Source: Phosphoribacter sp037045045 | GTDB lineage: Bacteria; Actinomycetota; Actinomycetes; Actinomycetales; Dermatophilaceae | Reading direction: 5' to 3' | Assembly (NCBI GenBank): GCA_037045045.1 | Contig: JBAOHL010000007.1 | Location: 124,001-188,000, forward strand | DNA length: 64,000 bases | Part shown: piece by piece, positions 27,448 to 34,516 of the stretch | Numbering within the stretch: position 1 is the stretch's first letter | Layout of the letters: every line of letters begins with the position of its first letter | Position numbers and translations under genes: made by a program | Notes under the pieces: generated by a model | The model's database searches: none | What the model was told of the DNA's origin: nothing | The model's input: the letters and a program-made list of their open reading frames with translations, nothing else

Positions 27448-27453
27448 ACTCTA
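27448..27453 (-). promoter_or_regulatory. Possible -10 element for ptsH-ptsI
   Basis: On the minus strand this reads TAGAGT (TANNNT pattern), about 32 bases before the ptsH ATG and after the terminator at 27492-27526. The -35 zone would fall in the pair of 18-base repeats at 27459-27499. No TTGACA-like hexamer is visible. Confidence 0.35.
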
Positions 27454-27458
27454 GTGGG

Positions 27459-27499
27459 GCGGTATGCCGTGCGGCGGTGGTGCGGTATGCCGTGCGGCG
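27459..27499. repeat. Two 18-base direct repeats containing the GTATGCCG octamer
   Basis: GCGGTATGCCGTGCGGCG occurs at 27459-27476 and again at 27482-27499, a 23-base period (about two helix turns). They lie between the fruA terminator hairpin and the ptsH start. This could be a protein-binding site or a chance doubling of the dispersed octamer. Confidence 0.7.
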
Positions 27500-27526
27500 C
27501 GGGAGCAGCAGCTCACCGCGCCGCAC
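27492..27526 (-). terminator. Terminator-like hairpin after the fru operon
   Basis: GTGCGGCGCGG (27492-27502) and CCGCGCCGCAC (27516-27526) form a perfect 11-base stem with a 13-base loop that has an inner GAGC/GCTC pairing. It sits 27 bases downstream of the fruA stop. No U-tract follows on the minus strand. Confidence 0.6.
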
Positions 27527-27552
27527 GTCGTTTCACTTCGCCCAGTGAGCGA

Positions 27553-29059
27553 TCAGTGGGCGGCCGCGGTCGCGGGAGCCTTGGCGCCCATCGACTTGAG
27601 CACGACGACGATCAGGGCCGTGATGACGACACCGACGACGATGGACAGCACGAACATCAGCGGGTTGCCGATGAGCGGGAGGACCCAGATGCCGCCGTGC
27701 GGAGCGCGCAGCGTGGATCCGAAGGCCATGACGAGCGCACCCGTGACGGAGGAACCGACGACCGACGAGACGATGATGCGCACCGGGTCGGCTGCGGCGA
27801 ACGGGATGGCTCCCTCGGAGATGAACGACGCGCCGAGCAGCCAGGCTGCCTTGCCGTTCTCACGCTCGGGCTCGGTGAACAGCGCCGGGCGCAGCGTCGT
27901 GGCCAGCGCCATGGCGAGCGGGGCGACCATCCCCGCAGCCATCACGGCTGCCATGACCTTGAGCTGCGGAGCGTCGGTCGCAGTCCCGGCCGCGGCCAGA
28001 CCCGTCGTGCCGAAGGTGTAGGCCACCTTGTTGACCGGACCGCCGAGGTCGAAGCCCATCATTGCGCCGATGATGAGGCCCAGGACGATGGCTCCACCGC
28101 CGGCGAGCCCGCCGAGCCACGAGTTGAGCCCGTCCATGAGCCACTTGATCGGCCGGCCGAGGACCGTGATGAACAGGCCCGCGGTGATGAGGGTCGAGAG
28201 AAGGGGGATGACGACGACCGGCATGACCCCGCGCACGCCCTTGTGGACCTTCCACCCGCTGATCCAGCGCGCCACGAACCCGCCGAGCAGACCGGTGGCC
28301 AGACCGCCGAGGAAGCCCGCGCCCATCGTCGATGCGATGGCGCCGCCGACGATGCCGGGCACCAGGCCGGGCCGGTCGGCGATGGCCCAGGCGATGTACC
28401 CGGAGAGGATCGGGACGAGGAAGCCGAAGGCCGCGGCCCCGATGACGAACAGCAGGGCGGCCCAATGGGTGAGGCTGCCGGGGTTGAACGACTGCGGTGA
28501 GGTTATGCGCGGCATCCTTGGCCGTGAGGCTGTAGTTGGTGATCTCGATGGCGCCGTTGGATCCCAGGGCGATCTGGGCGAGCATGAAGCCCAGCGCGAT
28601 GAGGATGCCGCCCGCGGCGACGAACGGGATCATGTACGACACACCGGTCATCAACCATTGCCGCAGCTTGGTGCCGACGCCGGTCTCCGAGTCGACCGGC
28701 GCAGTGGCCACCGCGGTTGCCGCCGCGGCCGCCGCGGCCGGGTTCTTCGCGTGCTCCTGCGCGGCGGCGACGGCCTGGGCGATGAGGCCGGGGCCGTCCG
28801 AGATGGCCTTCTTCACCCCGACGTCGATGGTCGGCTTGCCGGCGAACCGGTGCAGGTCCTTGACTGGCAGGTCGTGGGCGAAGACCACCGCGTCGGCGCC
28901 GTCGATGACCGACTGGGCGAGCGGCTCCGAACCTGCCGAGCCTTGGGTCTCGACGACCATCTCGTGGCCGGCGTCCTGGGCGGCCTGCTCGAGCGCCTCG
29001 GCAGCCATGTAGGTGTGCGCGATGCCCGTGGGGCACGACGTCACTCCGACGAATTTCAT
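27553..29059 (-). pseudogene. fruA: Fructose PTS permease EIIBC, interrupted by a frameshift
   Basis: The first part, from ATG 29059, encodes the fructose EIIB domain (phosphorylated Cys9 in GVTSCPTGIAHTY) and the start of EIIC (LRQWLMTGVSYMIPFVAAGG). Near 28485-28497 the EIIC reading moves to another frame, which continues with FNPGSLTHWAALLFVIG, GPVNKVAYTFGTTG and FISEGAIPFAAADP to the stop at 27553. The span is 1507 bases, one more than a multiple of three; deleting one base near HNLTA would give a 501-residue EIIBC. The sequence at the junction lacks a typical slippery heptamer, so programmed shifting is unlikely. It may be a true mutation or a sequencing or assembly error. EIIA is a separate upstream gene overlapping by 4 bases. 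Confidence 0.85.
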
Positions 29060-29505
29060 GCGTTCACAACCTCTCGGTCGACGATCTCGACGACGGTGGC
29101 GGCGTCGGGAGCGTCCATCAGGGACTGACGGAAGTCGCGCCGCATGAGCTTGCGGGCGAGTTTTGCGAGGATCTGCAGGTGTGCTTCGCCGCCCCCGTCA
29201 GGCGCTGCGATGAGGAAGATGAGCGTCGCGGGGCCATCCTCGGCGCCCCAGTCGATCCCAGTGGCCGGGCGACCGAACACGAGCGACGGCGTGGTGATCC
29301 CGGCGCTGCGGGCGTGCGGGATGCCGATGCCGCCGGGCAGGCCGGTGGCCATCTGCTCCTCGCGTTTGCGGACGTCCTGGAGGAATAGCTCCAGGTCGGT
29401 GCATCGGCCGTCGGCGACCAGAGTCTCGGCCAATGTCCGAGTGGCCGCGTGGCGGTCGGGGGCGTCCAGGTCAAGCACGACCTGGGCTTCGGTAATCAGG
29501 GACAT
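29056..29505 (-). CDS. Fructose PTS EIIA component
   Basis: A 149-residue PTS EIIA type-2 domain (PtsN/FruA family). The active His64 is in GLPGGIGIPHARS. It receives phosphate from HPr and passes it to the EIIB Cys of the next gene. In many actinobacteria EIIA, EIIB and EIIC are one polypeptide; here EIIA ends with its own stop that overlaps the EIIB start by 4 bases. The ATG is preceded by GAAGGAGCTCGGC on the minus strand. Confidence 0.92.
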   Translation of the reverse strand: MSLITEAQVVLDLDAPDRHAATRTLAETLVADGRCTDLELFLQDVRKREEQMATGLPGGIGIPHARSAGITTPSLVFGRPATGIDWGAEDGPATLIFLIAAPDGGGEAHLQILAKLARKLMRRDFRQSLMDAPDAATVVEIVDREVVNA

Positions 29506-29530
29506 GCCGAGCTCCTTCTCGGGTGGGGGT

Positions 29531-30481
29531 TCAGTCGGCGACGACGGTCGACAGGTCGGGGTCGTCGGTGCTCGTGACGTCGATCCGCGCGACGTCGGCG
29601 GGGGTCGGCATCCGGCTGCCGGGCAGGCTTACCGCGGCGGCGCCCCAGGCCGAGCCGACGGACAGCGCCTCGCGCGCCGAGGCCCCGAGGGTGACCGCGT
29701 GGAGGTAACCGGCCAGCATCGAATCACCGGCACCGACGGTCGAGACGCGTCGCTCGATCTGCGAGGTCGCAAAGGCGATGCCGTCGGGCCCGACGAGCAG
29801 GGCACCGTGGCGGCCGAGACTGACCAGCACCGTGCCGATGCCGCCGTCGACGAGACGTTGGGCGGCGACTCGGACGTCGGCGAGGGTCCGCAGCGAGCCA
29901 CCGACCAACTCCTCGAGCTCCTCGAGGTTGGGCTTGATGAGGTCCGGCCCGGCAGGCACCGCGGCGGTGAGCGGCGCCCCCGAGGTGTCGATGGCGACCT
30001 TGGCGCCGGCGGCGTGTCCTTGACGGACGAGGTCGGCATACACGTCCTCGGGCATCCCGGGCGTCAGGCTCCCGCACCCGACGACCCAATCGGCGCCGGC
30101 GGAGATGCGCTCGGACACCGCGGCGAGCAGGGCGGCGTGCTCCTCGGGGGTCAGGCTCGGGCCGGGCTCGTTGAGCTTGGTCGTCGTGCCGTCCGGCTCG
30201 ATGACGGCGATGTTCATCCGGGTGCCGCCGGCGATGGGGACGGCCTGGTATGCCGTGCCGGAGGTCGCGAGCAACTCCTCGAGCAGGTGCCCTTCCGGGC
30301 CGCCGGAGGGCAACAGCGCGACGCTGTCGCCGCCGTTGGCGGTCAGCGCTCGGGCAACGTTGATTCCCTTGCCGCCCGGGTCGATCCGACTGCTGGTGGC
30401 CCGGTTGACCTCGCCGACCTCGATGCGCTCGATCGACACGGTGCGGTCGATGCTCGGGTTGGGGGTGAGCGTGACGATCAT
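29531..30481 (-). CDS. fruK: 1-phosphofructokinase
   Basis: A 316-residue PfkB/ribokinase-family kinase that converts fructose 1-phosphate to fructose 1,6-bisphosphate in the cytoplasm. TLTPNPSIDRTV is the N-terminal signature of 1-phosphofructokinases, DPGGKGINVARAL is PfkB signature 1, and STVGAGDSMLAGYL is the ATP/anion-hole site with the catalytic Asp. It lies between fruR (4-base overlap) and the EIIA gene, the classic fructose operon order. Confidence 0.95.
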   Translation of the reverse strand: MIVTLTPNPSIDRTVSIERIEVGEVNRATSSRIDPGGKGINVARALTANGGDSVALLPSGGPEGHLLEELLATSGTAYQAVPIAGGTRMNIAVIEPDGTTTKLNEPGPSLTPEEHAALLAAVSERISAGADWVVGCGSLTPGMPEDVYADLVRQGHAAGAKVAIDTSGAPLTAAVPAGPDLIKPNLEELEELVGGSLRTLADVRVAAQRLVDGGIGTVLVSLGRHGALLVGPDGIAFATSQIERRVSTVGAGDSMLAGYLHAVTLGASAREALSVGSAWGAAAVSLPGSRMPTPADVARIDVTSTDDPDLSTVVAD

Positions 30482-31239
30482 GCGCGGATGACCTCCGGTC
30501 CCTCGTTCTCGATGAGTTGAGCGGTCTCGTCGTCGAGCCGGCTGTCGGTGATGACGGCCGCGATGTCCTCCAGGTCGGCGAAACGGCTGAAGTGTTCGTC
30601 GCCGACCTTCGAGGAATCGGTGAGCACGATGGCCCGCCGAGCCGCGGCGACCATGGCCGCCTTCGCCAACGCCTCGCCCGGGTCGGGTGTGGTCAGGCCA
30701 CGACGCAGCGACAGGCCGTTGGTGCCGAGGAAGGCGACGTCGACGGTGAGCTCACGGAGGGCCCCCTCGAGCCAATGGCCGACGCTGGCTTGAGTGCGGT
30801 GGCGCAGCCGCCCGCCGAGCAGGAACAACTGGACGGTGGTGATGCCCGACATCGCGATGGCGGCGGGCAGTGAGTTGGTGACCACGGTGAGCTCGCGGTC
30901 CCGCGGGAGCAACTCGGCCAGCCGCAAGGTCGTCGTGCCCGCGTCGATGAGCACGGTGCCCTCGAGAGGCACCTGCTCGAGCGCGACCTTGGCGATGCGT
31001 TGTTTCTCGGCGACGTGACGCTCGGACCGGGTGGCCACGGTGGGCTCGAACCCGAGGCGCTCGACGGGGATCGCTCCGCCGTGCACGCGGCGCAGCGCGC
31101 CGAGGCCTTCGAGGGTGGTCAGGTCGCGACGGATCGTCTCCGGCGAGACGGCGAGGTCATCGGCGAGGGCGGCCACCTCGACCCGGCCGGCGGCGCGGGC
31201 GACGGTGAGGATGCGCTGCTGACGTTCCGCGGCGTACAT
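30478..31239 (-). CDS. fruR: DeoR-family transcriptional regulator of the fructose operon
   Basis: A 253-residue DeoR regulator. The N-terminal winged helix-turn-helix is VAALADDLAVSPETIRRDL followed by LRRVHGGA; the C-terminal DeoRC effector domain has DAGTTTLRLAELL and SSKVGDEHFSR, expected to bind a sugar phosphate such as fructose 1-phosphate. I chose the ATG at 31239 because it follows GAGGAGGCCCAG; an ATG at 31272 and a longer frame lack a ribosome site. It is the first gene of the fru operon and probably autoregulates it. Confidence 0.92.
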   Translation of the reverse strand: MYAAERQQRILTVARAAGRVEVAALADDLAVSPETIRRDLTTLEGLGALRRVHGGAIPVERLGFEPTVATRSERHVAEKQRIAKVALEQVPLEGTVLIDAGTTTLRLAELLPRDRELTVVTNSLPAAIAMSGITTVQLFLLGGRLRHRTQASVGHWLEGALRELTVDVAFLGTNGLSLRRGLTTPDPGEALAKAAMVAAARRAIVLTDSSKVGDEHFSRFADLEDIAAVITDSRLDDETAQLIENEGPEVIRA

Positions 31240-31301
31240 CTGGGCCTCCTCGTCGAGTCGTAGTCCGGTCATCGACGCGCCCGTCTGGCGCCCGTATGGC
31301 G

Positions 31302-31331
31302 AGTGTAAGCGCTCTCGGATGGTGAAGTAAA
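31302..31331 (-). promoter_or_regulatory. Promoter of the fruR-fruK-fruA operon
   Basis: On the minus strand, TTTACT (31326-31331) and TACACT (31302-31307) are separated by 18 bases, a good sigma-70-type match. It lies in an unusually AT-rich patch (about 31300-31365) in the divergent gap. The spacer contains GAGAGCGCT, with the palindrome AGCGCT, a possible operator for FruR. The expected leader is about 55 bases. Confidence 0.55.
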
Positions 31332-31463
31332 GAGTTTCGGGCACAAAATCACATGAACAGGCAGACTCGGGTGGTGCGTCGGTGGAACCGCAGAAGCCTC
31401 GGGTATTCCGCGCCGTGCGGGGTGTCGTGCCCGGCAGATCACGCTATGGCGCCCGCACCCCGG

Positions 31464-31469
31464 TAACGT
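31464..31469 (+). promoter_or_regulatory. -10 element placed for a leaderless transcript (nuoB-like gene)
   Basis: TAACGT fits TANNNT and ends 6 bases before the GTG start at 31476, the spacing of leaderless actinobacterial genes. There is no Shine-Dalgarno sequence before this start (GCAGGC). Confidence 0.45.
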
Positions 31470-31475
31470 GCAGGC

Positions 31476-31985
31476 GTGCCGGTGCATGTGCCCAACCCGG
31501 GGCTACGGTTGCCCACCCGCCTGGCCGAGCCGGTCGGCCGGCTCACCGAGCCGGTCCGGGCGCTCGTGGAACACCTGGGTCAGCGGCATACCCTGCACGT
31601 CCTGGACCTGCCCCTGGCGTGTTGCGCGGTCGAATACGTGGCCGCGGGAGTGCAGACGGAGGCCATGGCCAAGCTCGAGGCCGAGCCCTTTACCACCGAC
31701 CTGGGCGCGGCGAACGTCCTCGTCGTCTCGGGGACCCTGACCGACGCCATGGCCCCGACGGTCCGGGCGGCATACGAGGCGATGAGCCAGCCCCGGTATG
31801 TCATCTCGTTCGGATCGTGCGCGAGCTCGGGCGGGCCGTACTGGGACTCGTACTCGGTGACCAAGGGGGTCGACCAGATCGTCCCCGTCGACGTGTTCGT
31901 CCCCGGGTGCCCGCCGCGGCCCGAGGCGCTGCTCCAGGGAATCGCCCGGCTGCGAGCGCGAATCGCCGAACAGGGGCGGGCGTGA
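31476..31985 (+). CDS. NuoB-like iron-sulfur subunit, second copy
   Basis: A 169-residue paralogue of NuoB. All four N2 cluster ligands are kept: LPLACCAVEYVAAG, FGSCASSGGPYW and VPGCPPRPEALLQ. It differs from the nuo-operon NuoB by a different N-terminus and by loss of the loop FGMERFSATPRQ. It is followed by NuoC-like and NuoI-like genes, each overlapping by 4 bases, but there is no NuoD, NuoH or antiporter-like gene nearby. It should bind a [4Fe-4S] cluster; its electron donor, acceptor and membrane partner are unknown. The GTG start at 31476 is set by the leaderless promoter spacing. Confidence 0.85.
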   Translation: MPVHVPNPGLRLPTRLAEPVGRLTEPVRALVEHLGQRHTLHVLDLPLACCAVEYVAAGVQTEAMAKLEAEPFTTDLGAANVLVVSGTLTDAMAPTVRAAYEAMSQPRYVISFGSCASSGGPYWDSYSVTKGVDQIVPVDVFVPGCPPRPEALLQGIARLRARIAEQGRA

Positions 31986-32530
31986 GCGTCCTCGACCCGA
32001 CCGATCGGGTCGAGCCCGGACAGTGGCGAAGCGCCGTCGAGCGGGCCTACGACGAGGGATGCACCTTCTTCGACTTCCTCACCGCCGTCGACCGCACCGA
32101 CGACCCGAGCGAGCCGGGTTTCGACGTCCTCCTGCGCGTGGTCAACCTCTGGGACCCGCCGGCCGTGGCGGCGCGGGTGCTGCGGACCCGGGTGGCCGAG
32201 CACGCGATCCTCGACAGCATCACCCCGGTGTTCGCCGGAGCAGCCTGGCACGAGCGGGAGGTGTCCGAGATGTTCGGCCTCGGCTTCTCCGGCTTCGAGG
32301 ACGGCAGCGACCTCGGCCTACGCCGGCTGCTGCTGCCCGCGTCGTTCGAGGGCGCTCCGCTGCGCAAGTCCTTCGTCCTGGCCGCTCGCGCCGTCGAGCC
32401 CTGGCCCGGCGCCGGCCGACCCGGTGGCGATGACGCCCCGGGCGTGGACGCCCCGGGCGTGGACGGCGGCGGCGGGCGCCGGCGCGTGCAGACCCACGGA
32501 GTCCCGGACCCGAGCTGGGGGCCACGATGA
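31982..32530 (+). CDS. NuoC-like subunit, second copy
   Basis: A 182-residue protein of the complex I 30 kDa family. HEREVSEMFGLGFSGFED and LLLPASFEGAPLRKSFVL match the NuoC core and the motif that precedes NuoD contact, but the canonical HPLRKDYPL has become APLRKSFVL. The last 40 residues are Gly/Pro/Asp-rich, with a doubled DAPGV unit. It overlaps both neighbours by 4 bases. NuoC normally packs against NuoD, which is missing here, so a partner encoded elsewhere is likely. Confidence 0.82.
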   Translation: MSVLDPTDRVEPGQWRSAVERAYDEGCTFFDFLTAVDRTDDPSEPGFDVLLRVVNLWDPPAVAARVLRTRVAEHAILDSITPVFAGAAWHEREVSEMFGLGFSGFEDGSDLGLRRLLLPASFEGAPLRKSFVLAARAVEPWPGAGRPGGDDAPGVDAPGVDGGGGRRRVQTHGVPDPSWGPR

Positions 32531-32958
32531 CCGAACTTCCGGTCCGCTCTCGCGGGGTGCTGGCCCTCGTTCCGCAGCTGTGCACGTCGTGCCTGATCTG
32601 CGCCCGTGAGTGCCCGTGTTGGTGCATCCGCATCGACTCCCACACCCAGACCGTGCCCGCACCACAAGGAGGGAGAGAGCGCACCGAGCACGTCCTGGAC
32701 GGGTTCTCGGTGGACTACTCGGTGTGCATGTACTGCGGGATCTGCGTCGACGTCTGTCCCGCCGACGCGCTGCACTGGAGCCCCGAATTCGCGTATGCCG
32801 CCGCGAGCCGGGAGGAACTCGTCCACGACCGCGACCGGGTCGCCGGGTGGCTCTCCACTGTGCCGCCGCCGGCGCCCCTGGATCCCCACGCACCCGATGC
32901 CGGTGAACTCGGGGGCGCAGGGTCTGGCGGGAACAGTCACCCTCGGCGCACTCGTTAA
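32527..32958 (+). CDS. NuoI-like ferredoxin, second copy
   Basis: A 143-residue protein with two [4Fe-4S] binding motifs: CTSCLICARECP and CMYCGICVDVCP. Spacing and the following DALHWSPEFAYA resemble NuoI of complex I and the equivalent hydrogenase subunits. The C-terminus is Pro/Gly-rich. It starts with ATG in a 4-base overlap with the NuoC-like gene and ends 6 bases before htpX, so the four genes are probably one transcript. Confidence 0.85.
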   Translation: MTELPVRSRGVLALVPQLCTSCLICARECPCWCIRIDSHTQTVPAPQGGRERTEHVLDGFSVDYSVCMYCGICVDVCPADALHWSPEFAYAAASREELVHDRDRVAGWLSTVPPPAPLDPHAPDAGELGGAGSGGNSHPRRTR

Positions 32959-32964
32959 GTCGTC

Positions 32965-33837
32965 GTGCACCACCACTTCAACGGCCTCAAGACCGCCGCG
33001 CTGTTCGGCGCGCTGTGGGCCATCGTCCTTGGCATCGGCGCGGTCATCGCCGGTGGCCGCTACATCTGGCTCTTCGCCCTCATCGGACTGGCCACCACGG
33101 CATACGGCTACTGGAACAGCGACAGGATCGCCATCCGCGCCATGCGGGCCTACCCGGTGGGCGAGGCCCAGGCCCCGGCGATGTACCGGATCGTGCGCGA
33201 GCTGTCGACCCGGGCCGGCAAGCCGATGCCGCGGTTGTACGTCTCCCCGACCGACGCGCCCAACGCGTTCGCGACGGGGCGCAACCCGAACAACGCCGTG
33301 GTGTGCTGCACGGAGGGGATCCTGCGGCTGCTCGACGAGCGGGAGCTGCGTGGCGTGCTCGGGCACGAACTCATGCACGTGTACAACCGAGACATCCTCA
33401 CCTCCTCGGTGGCGGCCGCGATCGCCGGGGTCATCACCTCGGTGGCTCAGCTGCTCCTGTTCACCGGGATGTTCGGCGGCGGCGGCAACGACGAGGAACG
33501 CCCCAACCCGCTGGCCATGCTCGCCCTGGCCCTGCTGGCACCGATGGCCGCGACGGTGATCCAGCTGGCCATCAGCCGGACCCGCGAATACGACGCCGAC
33601 GAGGACGGGGCGACGCTGACCGGCGACCCCTTGGCCCTCGCCTCCGCATTGCGCAAGCTCGACGTCGGCATTGCCAAGGCGCCCTTGGCACCGGCCCAGG
33701 ACGTCGTCAACGCCAGCCACTTGATGATCGCCAATCCCTTCCGGGCGCAGGACGTCTCGCGGCTGTTCGGCACCCACCCGCCCATGGCCGAGCGGATCGC
33801 CCGGTTGCAGGCCCAGGCTCGGGGGATGACCGGCTGA
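32965..33837 (+). CDS. htpX: M48-family membrane zinc metalloprotease HtpX
   Basis: A 290-residue inner membrane protease that degrades misfolded membrane proteins. The zinc motif is GHELMHVYNRD (first His near residue 134), with the third ligand in SRTREYDADEDGA. Two hydrophobic segments at the N-terminus and two around residues 145-200 match the family. The GTG start lies 6 bases after the NuoI-like gene, so membrane quality control is coupled to that iron-sulfur module. Confidence 0.93.
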   Translation: MHHHFNGLKTAALFGALWAIVLGIGAVIAGGRYIWLFALIGLATTAYGYWNSDRIAIRAMRAYPVGEAQAPAMYRIVRELSTRAGKPMPRLYVSPTDAPNAFATGRNPNNAVVCCTEGILRLLDERELRGVLGHELMHVYNRDILTSSVAAAIAGVITSVAQLLLFTGMFGGGGNDEERPNPLAMLALALLAPMAATVIQLAISRTREYDADEDGATLTGDPLALASALRKLDVGIAKAPLAPAQDVVNASHLMIANPFRAQDVSRLFGTHPPMAERIARLQAQARGMTG

Positions 33838-33864
33838 GGTCAGCGCCTGGCTCGAGGCCAGGGG

Positions 33865-34314
33865 TCAGTCGGCGTGCGCCTCGTGGGTGGGGGGTGCCTC
33901 GGCGTCGGTGTCGAGGTAGAGGCAGAAAGGGTGGCCCGCGGGATCGGCGAGGACGCGCATCCCGTCCTGGGGCTGGTGATCGGCGAGCGTCGCTCCGAGC
34001 GCCACGGCGTGCTCGACTGCCGCGTCGAGGTCGCTGACCTGGAAGTCCAGGTGCATGCTCATCTGCGGGGCGTCGGCCCGAGGCGGCCAGGCCGGGGCCT
34101 GGAAGGTCGGCGAGGTCTGGAACGCGAGGTAAGCCACCCCGTCCGGCGGGGCGATCGCCGCGTGCTCGGGGTCCTCGGCGGCGACCGACCAGCCGAGCAA
34201 CTCGGCGTAGAACTGGGCCAGGGCACGCGCATCGGGAGCCTCCAGGACCACGCCCCACCAATCCCGGCGGCTCCAGCGGTCGGTGTCGTCCTCGCAGGTA
34301 TGCCGTCCGCGCAC
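33865..34314 (-). CDS. VOC (glyoxalase-like) domain protein
   Basis: About 149 residues of the vicinal-oxygen-chelate fold. WWGVVLEAPDARALAQFYAE begins the first beta-alpha module and HLDFQVSDLDAAVEHAVALG the second; DPAGHPFCLYLD is the typical end with a metal-ligand-like pattern. The substrate is unknown; many such proteins are annotated as glyoxalase or bleomycin-resistance-like without evidence. The start is uncertain: I chose GTG 34314, but the frame is open to 34413. It runs opposite to its neighbours. Confidence 0.7.
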   Translation of the reverse strand: MRGRHTCEDDTDRWSRRDWWGVVLEAPDARALAQFYAELLGWSVAAEDPEHAAIAPPDGVAYLAFQTSPTFQAPAWPPRADAPQMSMHLDFQVSDLDAAVEHAVALGATLADHQPQDGMRVLADPAGHPFCLYLDTDAEAPPTHEAHAD

Positions 34315-34516
34315 GACGTCACTCTGCCAAACGCGGGCCAGCGCCACACGAGAACCGCGGGATAGCCGGCCGCCAGGTCCGCGAACCCCGCGCCCGCTGC
34401 AGCGGGGCCGCACACCATCCCGGGTCGGCTCCTGGCCGAAGGAGCGCCCGGTCGGCCCCTTCGGTTAGCCTCGGAACGGACGCCCTGTCCGTGACACCGC
34501 AGGAGGACGTACGCAC

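Noticed and set aside
28480..28500. Programmed ribosomal frameshift in fruA
   Set aside because: No slippery heptamer and no downstream structure typical of programmed sites; known fru permeases do not use one. Mutation or error is simpler.
31476..32958. Part of a [NiFe] hydrogenase or formate hydrogenlyase
   Set aside because: No NuoD/hydrogenase large subunit with nickel Cys pairs, no maturation genes and no membrane subunits in the neighbourhood.
32965..33837. HtpX as a subunit of the NuoB/C/I-like module
   Set aside because: It is a typical M48 protease with its own complete domain; co-transcription is likely but physical membership is unsupported.
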